Shown piece after piece: positions 46,645 to 58,600 of a stretch of 64,000 nt of DNA. The translations under genes were made by a program, and so were the position numbers. This stretch comes from Acanthaster planci (taxonomy: Eukaryota > Echinodermata > Asteroidea > Valvatida > Acanthasteridae). Location: positions 1,280,142 through 1,344,141 of the forward strand of contig NW_019091390.1 in NCBI RefSeq assembly GCF_001949145.1. The letters run 5' to 3'. Below the pieces are notes generated by a model. The model saw nothing but the letters and a program-made list of their open reading frames with translations, was not told where the DNA came from and did not search any database. Position 1 is the first letter of the stretch. Each line of letters starts with the position of its first letter.

Positions 46645-49600
46645 ATGTTCACCAGTTGTGGTAATTTCCGTGGATTAAATTGCCCATTTTATGCACAGGG
46701 CAATGGCATGTGTCGAAGGCCTTATTGCCATTTTCGACACGTCCGTAGTTCGGCTACTGCTCGCACAGGTAGGGCACCTCATACTAGGAACTGGCATAGT
46801 CATGTCAGTAGCCACCAACACAAAGGGAGGAGGCTCTAACATGATTAATAGCAGAATACCCCGCCACTCGAAAATACACCCCTGAAATCACTGGTTAGCC
46901 TGCATGATCATGTGAATATGAGATGGAAATCCCCAAGAGAACAGTTTGGTATTCGCTAGGTTGATCATGTGTGGTGGCGGGGTATTCTCCAGATCAGTTC
47001 AAATTGCTCCTGACCATGCTGATATAGCCTGACCTGAGTTACAGCCAACAGTTCGGCCTGTAGGCCCTGTGAACATGTTGAATGTCTAAGCGGTAATGCT
47101 ACTTGTTGGGCAGTTCGCAGCCCATGTTGTCGTCTGTACATCATCATGCATGATCATGATGTTGGTCTGGTCAGTGTATTTGGCTTAGTTAACCAATCTG
47201 CATGATCACTGATGATCAATCAGTTGTGCTGCACTGTCATTTGATCTTGTTGGACATGTTCAAAATCATGAATTTTGCCTTCCCTTTTCCACCATGTCCA
47301 CACTTACGGAAAAAAGTTCCACAACCATGACAACTGTGAACTAGAAATACTAAGGTGATTGGCTGATCATAGATGGATAGGACTAGATTGACCATTGACT
47401 GATACCAAAATGGTCGATTGTACAGATTGACCGTCATGAACTACGTTACCTATCATGTCCAACATCTAGATCTAGGCCTACACCATGTTAGGCTCAGGGA
47501 GATAGTGCAGAACCTGACTGATTGCGGAAAAGGTGTGCAGGTTTGGTCGAATGTTTTTGCTAGTTTGGGTCAGTGTCATTGTTTTTGCACAATGAATCGG
47601 TAAACCATAATCAGAAATTTCATTGGAATGTATGATAGAGATGCGTTCGCATATCCCAAAGCCAAGGTCTGTGTTTAATGCACGTGCGTGGCTTGTTTTA
47701 CCGTCTGTGCCCATACTGCAACAGTGCCCAACAGGTCCAACAAACGAACACAGACTGACTGCAGCATGAATGCCTGCCATGCTAGGTCTGGGCGGAGTCA
47801 CTGGAGGATGGTGCACTTGCGATGGACCATAGGCTGCACAGGTTTCAAAAGTCCTACATTCGTGTGTTGAGTGAGGGCACGGAGAAGGCCTGCCATTGAT
47901 GTAGTTCATGACCCCATTCTGTTAATCATGTTGGCTGGGTTCAAAGTCCACTCTGGGAAAGTGTAAACTTTGTTGAGTATTTTTCTGATGAAAGGTGATA
48001 TCTTTATTGCCCACAGTTGGTGTTCTAAATGTAACCTGATTCTTCATCAGTCACAGTGGTCAAAGATCGGTGATTTGCTGGAGGGTGCTGTGTCCTTCCT
48101 CACTATTGCAAGGAGTTATTGGAATCGTTGTTTGATTAAAAGCCACTTTGTGAACGTATCACTTGTCAGTAAATGGTTCCCAGGCTGGACTTCCTGTTCA
48201 AAACTGCAGCAGAGCTATGACAGGGTTCCAACAGTTGTGGAAAATCCTTGAAAAAAATTGTCCTGGAAAGTCTAGGAAAAAGGCGTGAAATACTGAGGAA
48301 AAATAGGATAGGGTGTCATGGAATGCTGTTGTCTGAGGGAGAAATGTCATGGAAAAGTCATGAAAATCAAAGCCACAGAAGGGTTATTTTTGACAAGACA
48401 CTTTTGATGTGTTAACAGAATAATAATAAATTTACAGGCTATATCCTTGTCAGTCTGTAGTAGTGGATGAGGCAGTCTTCAAGTTCATAATACCAAACAA
48501 CTTTTCTCCCTAAAAAGTGGCAAGAAATGTCATTGAAATTGTCATATTTTATCAGTCCTGCAAAGTCTTGGAAAAGTCACGGAATGTGGTTTCCTGATTG
48601 CTGTGGGAACGCTGCCAACGTTGCGAGTAAGATATACTCTTGCCCGATAATGACGATTTGAAGCAAAGGAGAAAGGGACAGAGAATTACTTTACTAGGAA
48701 TATTAAACGCCAGATACAACACGCAACAAACAAAACTCCTCTTAAGAGCTGCGCCATATTCCCCTATTCTTTTGCCATTGCTATTATTTTGTCATGGGCA
48801 TTAGAAATACATGATTTACAAAAAAAGTGGAAAAAAACCCAAAGGAAGAAAATTCAGTTCACCGACTCTGAGAGAAATCCTTTCAGTTTCACACTCTGAG
48901 GTTGTTCATCCTGCAAATATGGTGGACTGAGACAAGAAAAACGCTTCTGTTTGGGGCTGCCGGCACCTGGAATACTTGTACAAAACATTTCACAGACTTG
49001 GGTACAAGATGCGGCATTCTTAGGGAGATAGACCACTCTCCGTTTAAATCAGGAACAATTTGATATCCAACCTTTTGTTTGCCACAACTTTCCTTTTTTT
49101 TTAGTTATTGGACCTTTCTGTGCAGGCTCGACGTGAAATTTCATTGCTGAGACATAACTTGTAAAATGTAGCAAATTGTCTCACAGGGAAGTACAAAAAG
49201 GGCCAAAATTTCACCTTGAGTTGTTGCCAGTAAAATGTGCAATGGGCCCCTGGTCCTGACTAACAGTTTAATACAGACTTGACCTCAAATCGAACTAACG
49301 TATCCATGACAGTCAATTCAGACACAACCTAATAGTATCCAGCTGATTGGCTAATGGTGGGCCCGTGAGCCAAACGCATAATCACAGCTTTTTCTCCGCG
49401 TCAGTACAGATTTTTCCAAGAGAAGAAAGCGACATTAACATGCTTTTTACTTTTCAGGAAAGAAGTTGCTGCCTGCAGTACCCACTGACCCCAGCCTGAC
49501 CCCATATACAAATGTCCTTGATGAGTTCATTTCTAACACATGGTACACCTATCACATCAAATAAACAACATTTAAAAGGCAGTTGTGGGAAAGTGATGTT

Positions 49601-52600
49601 CTTAAACCTGTGGCCTTCCTATGTGGCGTAGCCATGATTCTCATTATGGGGGGTGAGCAACTGGGGGAGGGGTCTGAATGATCAAGGGGGGGGGCAAATT
49701 TTCTACTTTTCTTGATCCGTTTTCTTTCCCCTTCCTAATCTCAAGGAGGGTGAGCATGAGAAGAACGGTGATTTTGAAGGTAAAGGACATTTTTGGCTAC
49801 ATCACTGCCAACTAACCTCTTAGGCTTGTGACATTCATGTATAATTTTATGGATGATCAAAACACCTTTGACCTTGATTACTCAAGCATATTCACTCCAG
49901 CATATTCACTGTCTTTAAAAGACTCAAAAGTCTTTACAGTACGGCCGTTTCACGATAGGGCGCCTCCAAGAGTTTGCAACGCATTGACCAATCACAATGC
50001 TCGAAATTTGTCGACCCTTTCTAAACGCACTTTGGGTCGACAACTTTCGTGCATTGTGATTGGCCAACATGTTGCAAACTCTTGGTGGCGCACTATTGTG
50101 AAACGGCCGTTTTTGGCTTCACCTTTGTTATTTACCTTTACTATAATTTTCAAGCAGTTTTATTATTTCAAGTCACAAGTGAATGAGTTGTGACTCGGTA
50201 TACTCTGGAATGTGGGATCTTTAAATGAGAGTTCACATCGCTTGAACTTGATGGGCTGAGTACATGTATGAGCACTTGTATAAAGTCAGCCTGCCTCAAC
50301 ACATTAATCCCTTTCCCTGTCTGTCTTTTTGGGCTCAACAGATGGCAAAATATTGACACTGTGAAATGTAGTTTGAAGGAACATGCCTGGACGCAGAATG
50401 CTGGGTGTATTAACCTTTTACTGATTGTAGTGATTGTCTTTTTTCGTGTGTGTAACAGACACAGAGAAGTTGCAGCCAACTAAGCCCTCGGGCAGCATTG
50501 ACGATGTCTATCCCCAAACAGCCAATGTCAGCGCCTACGTCGTCGTCGCACCACCCACCCCTGCTGCATCCTCTGCCCCTCCTCAAGACGCTCCCAAAGC
50601 GACCCCCTCACCCGTACAGTATGTGCCCACCCCAATCGCACAGATTGCGCTGGCCAGGAGGAGACACAAGATGGCAAGTAGTCAGAGTTCGCAGAATGCT
50701 GGCAGGAAGACTCCAACACCCATGTACATCCCCACCCCGCTGTCCCAGATTGCGGCTCAGCCAGAGAGCAACTCGTCATCTTCGCAGAAATACCAGCTCA
50801 CCAAGTCTCCGGAGAAGAGTTGGGATGAAACTGAATATGATCCTACAAGCACATCGCTGATGGGCTACAGCAAGTCAGACAAGTATTCCCTTGATCACAA
50901 GTTGCATGCACCTGCTGGTGAAAATGAGTATGACCCCTTGGAAAACGGAAGTTTGTTCACTGTAAGCAAGCAGAAGGCTCCGAGTCCAGAAACCTCACCA
51001 CAGCGCGGCCAGCCGGTCGGTGGGTCTAAAGGAATCTCAGATGAGTGCAACCATAAACCAACCCAGTCTAGCTCACTGGGAGAACAGACTGTAGAATCCG
51101 GAGGTGCATCGGCCAAGGCGGAGAAAGACGAGGACGGTCTGTATGACTTTGATGATTTGGAAGAAAATGTGGGTGATGATTGTACCGATGAGGTTGACGA
51201 ATACAGCCCTCTCCCCGATCATGACGATGACACTCTCTCACCTCATGTCAGTGCAAAGTACACCCCGACAAAAAAATATTCCATCTCCACCCTTCATTCT
51301 GAGCCAGGAAATGACTCAGAGTATGACCCTTGCTCAAATTTTTCATCAGGGGAATCTCTTCGAAAACAACATGAACAGGAGAAAAGAAAGGAACTTTCAC
51401 GTGAAGAAGAGTCATCAGACAGCGACGCTCTTGTCATAGATGATAAGGCAGATAACAAAAGAAAGGCATCTTCTTCAGAGGATGAACCGGCACAGAAAAA
51501 ACAAAAGTGCTCAAGTGATGAAGATAACACTGTGCTGGAGAGTGGGAGATGCTTAACTGACGAGGGAGTTTGCAGGGATTGGTTGAGTGACGGAGCTCAA
51601 GAAAATTTCCTGGCTGCTACCAGTGTGAATTTTGACCCACCGTCCGACCCTGTGGGTAGTTTTAACCCGAGTTACAGCTACAACCCCAGTGAAACCCACT
51701 CAGGAAAGGAAAAGTGCGACTCAGGTTCGGAAGAGTTGAATCCCATGGCGTATTTGACAGAGATTTCCAAAGCCACTGACGATAAATGTACAAAGGAGAG
51801 ACCTAAACCCAAAATGTCCCAGGCAGTGAAAGAGATGGTTTCTCAAGACAGAAAAGCCAGATTTCAAGAAATAAAAGGAGGATCCTCCAAGTCAAAGGCC
51901 CTTGGAGAAGCAAAACAGAAGAGTGTTACTAAGAAGAGTGTTGAAACTCCTAAACATAAGGACTCAACTGATGAAAAACAAACCTGCACTTCTAAGACGG
52001 AACAGAAACAGGGAAAGGTCCTCAAACAGAAATCGACAAATGGAGCAAAAGGAGAACCACAGGTTGGTGAATACAACAGTAATGACGGAGAAGTGTCTCC
52101 GAAATCGAGGCCAGCAGTGTCGTCAGATCAACTGTCTTCGTTCTTCAAAAGGATGAATGAGCAAAAAAGCAAAAAAGCGAAAGTAAAGTCTAGCCATGAG
52201 ACATACCAACCCCAAAACAAAGAAATCTCCAAGAAAACTGATCACGATGCTGAAACGAAGAAGTCTAAAGTGTTAGCTGGCCACAAAAATACTTTCCCAA
52301 AATTGCCGAGAAAAGCTGGAACTGTCGGGAATAAAGTCGCCGGCTCAACGGGCAAAGAAGATGCCAGTAGCATTGCAGGGTCTCAAGATCTTCCCAAAAG
52401 TGATGATGTGATTGTCATTGATAGTTCGAGCTCTTCAGACGACTGTCTCCCACAGCTAGGCTCACAAAGTACGATGGCAAATGGTGCATCGGAAGAGAGT
52501 GGAACCTGCTCATTCACTGGCAAGCAGATTTTCGCTGCCAAAGTTTCCAATAGAAAGGCATCCACAAAACTTCTCTTTGGAGATGACAGTGACAGTGACA

Positions 52601-55600
52601 GCTCAGATGTGCAGATTGTCCAACGAAGTGAAGATGAAATTATGTTGATCAGTGATGGATATTCAAGCACTGATGGTAAGCAAATAACTCAACAGACCAA
52701 ACATCATAGCACAGATAAGCAGGGTAAGCCAACCTCCGCAGTAAAGCAACAGAAAAATAGCCATACTGTTAAAAAACCATCAACCAACGCACACAGCAGT
52801 AAACCAGTGGCTGATAGAACTCCCTCCCAGAGCCACCAAGGTGCAAAATCAGTTCGACTGGATCATTCCAAACAAGATTCCAGTTACCAGGCTGTTAAAG
52901 GCAGACTATCAGTTAAAGTCAATATTGGAAATTCCAGTCAAAGTCAGACTGTGCCATCTGTGAAAAAGAGACAACCGCAAAGTCCCTTCAGGAGTGAGGA
53001 AGGGAACAGCGTCGTGGCCATGGATTATGGAGTTGAGAGTGTCTCTACCTCGGACTACGAGGAGGACGCTGAACTCAGTGATGACTTCGACATCAATGAC
53101 GTGGAGTTGAGTTTCTCCGAGTCAGACACATTTGAAGAATGTCTCCGAATTTTCCAAGAGGAAAGCTCGAAAGTGCCAGTCAAGAAGCCGCGCGAACCTC
53201 AAAAGTTGAAGGAGGTAATAATCTGCCGATTGGATTTTAAGTTAAATTGCATCTGGAGGATCAGGGTTTTAAATCACTGTCAGTCCGTATAGCATGGTCA
53301 AATCTTTGCTTAATTTGGAATCTTCGTGTATTACGCCCATCATTTCAACTGAGACTGTTGAACCAACAGGTGTCATTTGTATTGAGCTCTGAATTTAATC
53401 AGAATTTTTAATCCATGTCTGTACACAGATCAGTGTCAATTGTTTGTTCAACTTGAAATCTTACACTGTAAACTCATCATTTTGAACAGGTGTTGTTCGT
53501 AAACATTTTAACGAACCAATGATTTTGTGATAAAAGTGAAAATTTGATTTACTTAGTACTCGTCCTTTTGAAATGAAGCTCAGCTATGAAGGGATTTACC
53601 AAGGGCCTCCGGGGAGGGGGGGGAGATGTACAAACCATTACAATTGAAATCAATTCTCTGAAAAGATAACCCAGTATATGTTGGTCTACAGCTCTTCATT
53701 TACTTGTTTAAATCTTGGATTATGCATTGATGAACAGTTGACTTTTCTCCCTTGTTTTGCTGCAGAAACAGCTCAAAACTGAAGACCTCCTTCTGTCCAC
53801 AGGAAAACAAAGAGTTGCTCATTCGTCAAAATTTCAATCAGCGCAGGTACGTGTGACCATGTGAATGTACCTTCGTCCGGCTTTTCTGAAGCCATGCTCA
53901 TGTTTTGATTAGATTCCTCATCATGCTCCGGGTGTTGCCAGTTTCATGTTTGAAGGTTTTTTCTTAATATTGGTGATTGAAAACATTAGGTAATGACAGA
54001 ATTAGGAATGAGGAGTAGTTCTGTTCAATTTTATTTTGGTTCAACTTGATTTGTAGTTGAACACCCTCCGTCCCACTGTGAGGTCCGCTTTGGCGAAGAT
54101 TTGTCATTGCAGCCGTTAGTTTGTTTGTACTTTGTATGATTGGTATTGGTCTCAAGCGTGCCGTTCGATAGTACAGCTACCACCAACCCCAAATGGTCCG
54201 TGCTGTTTAACACGAGATCCAGAGGGTCTCCTGTGGAATATTCCTTGTCGTGAGGACTTGCTTGCCAAGGTACATAACAAGACAGAAAATGTAGCAAAGA
54301 AGGTACAACCAATTTGCCTTCATATACTCTCTGTCAGGCAAAATACCGGAAGTGCACACCCAGGCCCAAAGCAAGGCCCACTCCTCTTCAAGTGTGCCAC
54401 AATCGCTACATGCAGGCGCAGCAACAACTCCGCCAGCAATGGCAAAACGGTCCGACGCAGCAAGTCAAAGACTCTCCCGCTGGAAGCAAGCCCAGCGGCA
54501 GTGCCGGTAAAAGGATAGCGCACGTCCCCAGCTCCTCCAAACCATCGAGCCTGCCGAAGTCCCCGGCATCGTCGTCGCAGCCAGCCATGGGTGTTAATGC
54601 CCGGATTCAGCTGAAATATTCCATCGGGCACGGTGCCGGCTCCAACACCGGGAGGAAGACGGTGGCCATAACGGCGCCGAAGGGGGAGAGAAGAGTAGCC
54701 CACTTGCCAAAGAAGGTGAGCAGAAATTGTAGATCTGGATTAGTGTGAAACAGTCAACCACCTCGGAAATCAGACCGGTCGAATCAAATGGAAAGCTTTA
54801 CTGCAAGTAACGATATAAAAGATGAATATGCCAAAATTCTTTTCTTAGCTTTTCATTTTTATACCATGGATGGACTGGGGGGAGGTCAAACAGGGCCATA
54901 CCTTCCCACACACATCTGGGTGGTAAATTTTGTTTTAATAGAAAGTACCACCTTTGGAAATTTTTCATTTCATATCTTCCCCAAAGCATGTAAAACACAA
55001 ATAGTCTTGCGTAACAACTCGGAAAGACCATTAAGGTATCACTGAGAAGTAATAGTTTTGGCTCCTCCTACCCAAAAAAAGAAATGGATTCACCCTTGCT
55101 GTTTAGTACCTACTGGCAAAAATTGAATTTCTATTGAAACCATTGCACCATATAAGCGGGTGTGATGTTTTAAGTAATCGGCTGAAGTGATCTGTTCATT
55201 TGATCTACAACTAAAAACCCGTCAGCCATCAATTCAACAAAAATGCACAAAAGTCGCCCCTCGACCTAATTTTGCACGTCAGTATGCTCCGGTGCAGACA
55301 ATGAAATCAATGTTGTAATCACTTCATTGTTTTTTGCAGTATACATGTAGAAAATACAGTGTGAAGCCATTGCAGAGGAAAAAAAAAATTACGTCGGGTA
55401 TTGCTGTATAAAACTAAACCAAAGGGTCCCAGTGTGGTAAAGTCTGCATGGAATTATTTGTCCACGGACATCAATAGAGGGCGCTACATTATGAGATGTA
55501 AGCTGTAGTCTGGTGACCATACCACAATGTATTGTTTCTGTTATATGTACTTCTGGGTACCATTGCAGTGTGTGTGTGTGCATAGCACATAGCCATAGCA

Positions 55601-58600
55601 CTTAAGCATAGTATACGTGTCTGTGTGTATGTGTGAGAACAGACTGTCATAATGGGGTGACAAATTTTACATATTTTGTACAAAAGGAAGTTTTGGGAGC
55701 AATGGCTAAAGCAAAAAGCAAGGGGAAGTCCACCACTAAGCGTACGGCCAGTAAAACCAAACCAAAGACAAAAAGGAAAACCAGGACTAAAACAAAAAGT
55801 AAAACTTCTCGGAAGAGAAGGACAAAAACAAGGACCAGGAAAGCCAAGACTAGCACGGTGACTACCCCTGCTAGGGGTGGAGCCGTTAAAAGGAAGGCAA
55901 CTTCTCCTTCAGGAGCTACGTCTAGTAAAAAACCACGGGTCATAGAACTTGTCTTTGCTGAAACTGTGAGTATATTATTTAGACTATCAGTACTGTAAAT
56001 CAAATAAACTTGCATGTATCCTGTGAAATGGCTTATAATATGTATCAGGGCTTGCGTTTAATTACCGTAGATGACTTTTGTAGAGGTGGTTTATTGGTTT
56101 TCCTGTTGTCCTGATTGTTGAAGACATGATGTACTTTGTAGCAGTTTAAAATTTGGTGTCACCCTGTCCAGTGTACACCTTGGAGAAATTAATTAAATTC
56201 AACCAAAAATTCTTCTTTACAATTCAAGCTTAACGGAAAGCATTATTTTCATTTCATTTCAAACCAGCAATCGTAGAGCACAGCTGCTAGACAGCCAGCC
56301 TTTTATTTGTCTCTTGCAAAATAGAGTTACTGCCCTGTTTGGTTAAATTTCAGAATGAAGCCATGGACACACTAGTGACAAATTGAAGTTGATTTTGAAA
56401 TACTTTTATAAGTACTTTGATAGCACAGTATTCAGTATTTTTATCATATATCCTCATCATCCCAGTGTTGCTTTTATGGTCTTTTTTTGTATTTCTGTTT
56501 TTGCCTTTCGTGATTTGATGTGTCCCTCAGCTTTACGGTGTTTGTCTTGAATTCTCCAGCCAGCTCTAACCCCCCCCCCCGCTACTCTGATTACTGCTAT
56601 ATAATTATGTCTTTTGATCCTTGAATGGGAGTGTCTTTTCCCTTCAGAAATGAATACAAAGAAATTGTCCAAGGGGTTATAAAAATACAGGTTCTTTTTT
56701 TGCCTCATGTTTGCATACATCTTGTTCTTGGCCGTGTGTCTCTGTACAGGTGAACCCGAGGCCAATTATTCCCCCAGACTCTGCCAACAAGGTCCCTTCC
56801 AGTGTCCGCCAGCGATACCTCAACCTCTTCATTGATGAATTCCTCAAAACCACACAAACAGAGCAAGATGCCTTTGACCAGGTTAGACAATTGACACACT
56901 TTGGAGTGTTATTAGTAGATTTGAATTTAAGTTTAAGGCTGCTTAAAGGTGAAGAAAGAAATTGACAAGAGTGGGAGTTGAACCTGCAACCTTCAGAACA
57001 CCAGCTGGCGTTCTAGAGTGACTCCACCAATGGAGCTACCCATCTGCATGTTAGTTGTTCCTTTTGTTTGTCAGTGTCTCTGCTCAGGGACTACTTGTCA
57101 GAAGCCACAATACCTGTGCCCCATGTGTTCGGGGATCGCACTGCCCAGTCAGGATGCAAACATCATGGGCAGTGTTGCAATATTTACCCAGTTTGGGATA
57201 TTTCCTGGTCACATCAGTACTGTTACCGGCTGCGCTTTTGTAACACTCAGGGTTTGAAGGAAGAAAAGAGTGTGTACGACAGGGCGACCTCCAGGAACAT
57301 CTACCTGAATCTATCCATCAACACGCTGAAGAGACTGCGTAGTGCGCAGGCCCCCGGCCAGTCCAAGCCGGCGTCGCCCGGCAAGGCTAGCATCTCCCAC
57401 GAAGCCATCATTGGTGGGAAACCCGCCACCCAACACACCTACACACTAAACCGCTCCTTGCACAGCCGCCTTGCCTCACAAGAGGAGAAGTATGAAGGTA
57501 TGTCTTAAGCCCGGTCCACATGGGGATTGGGTTTTCAGTCCCTACCTGAGTCTGTGGGTTTTACCCAGAATATTCCTCTGGGGTTTTCCTCCCACCTTTT
57601 AAACTGTAACTGCTTCTCGTTGTCTCCTCTCTACAGGTTTCTCCAGGCTTGAGCATTAAGTATTTGTTTGGCGAATACTTGTATTTTTCAGGAGCCTTTT
57701 TATATAAGAAGCTGAAGCCATACCTACTTAGTGAGGAAGAGCTAGTTGCCAACAGATACCCCCGTCCATCCGACACCCCAGGACACGCAACTGTTAGGGA
57801 AGATGACACCAAGAAATGCACTTCAGCCGATCGTAAGTGTTCCTCAAATGTAAGTCTATTTGTAGCAGGGGAGATTGTATGCTCTAATAATGGCAAAGAC
57901 ATCTTGCCAAGTGTTAAAACTACCGTCATCTGACAGTTATCAGTGAAGACAGTGCTGCCACCATCATGGGAATCACCAGTGTGCGTACAAGTATTGATTG
58001 ATCCGTAGCCAGGATTTCATCGTGGACAAGCACCGAACACCAAGTTATAGCCCTTGTGTGATTGGCCGTGCTTCAGTCCGAGATGTCTTGCCTGTTACTT
58101 ACGGTGCCCACCTTTGCGCTCTCCCTAAAACAAAGCGGTCTACCCTCCTCCATCTAGCGGTACACTGGGCAACCAGCGTGCATGTGAAAAGCAATGTAGG
58201 AGATAGTCTAATCGTCTTGATTCATTCCATTGGTTTCTGATAGCCAACCAGCGCTTCTAGTCTAATCGTCTTGATTCATTCCATTGGTTTCTGATAGCCA
58301 ACCAGCGCTTCTGCAGTCGATGCGGTAAAACGTTCCTGCGTCGTCCAGATGGACATTACATCACCCGAGAGAGTTGCACCTATCACTGGGGAAAGTTCTG
58401 GCACAAGAAAGGTAAGCTGTTAGCACCGCAGGCAGGTCTGTTATCTGTTGTTGGCCTTGAGAGTGGAGTTGGAAGAACAAAAGTTTCCTTCCTGAAATCC
58501 CGTGTATTCTCCAGTTTTTCATATTCCGGGCAAAAAATGACCATTTTTATCCTGTTTCCTATTCTGTACTTGTCACAAGTTGGGTGTTTGATGACGCTAG

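Larger units (their letters stand above)
46769..50458 (+). other. REXO1 intron 1
   Basis: 3.7 kb. Contains an inverted repeat (46853-46988), tgcatgatcatg-type palindromes to about 47220, and the 168-bp T3 element (49942-50109). A GT-AG-compatible open stretch from 49458 reads [19 protein letters not shown] after an acceptor, but its exit phase does not fit exon 2. No other gene recognised. Confidence 0.5.

Noticed and set aside
47478-47909. 143-codon minus-strand open frame as a Tc1-type transposase relic
   Set aside because: I could not line up any catalytic DDE/D block or helix-turn-helix with it on either strand.
56965-57045. Functional tRNA gene on the minus strand
   Set aside because: A- and B-box-like sequences are present, but no cloverleaf with paired acceptor stem could be built; a SINE head is more likely.
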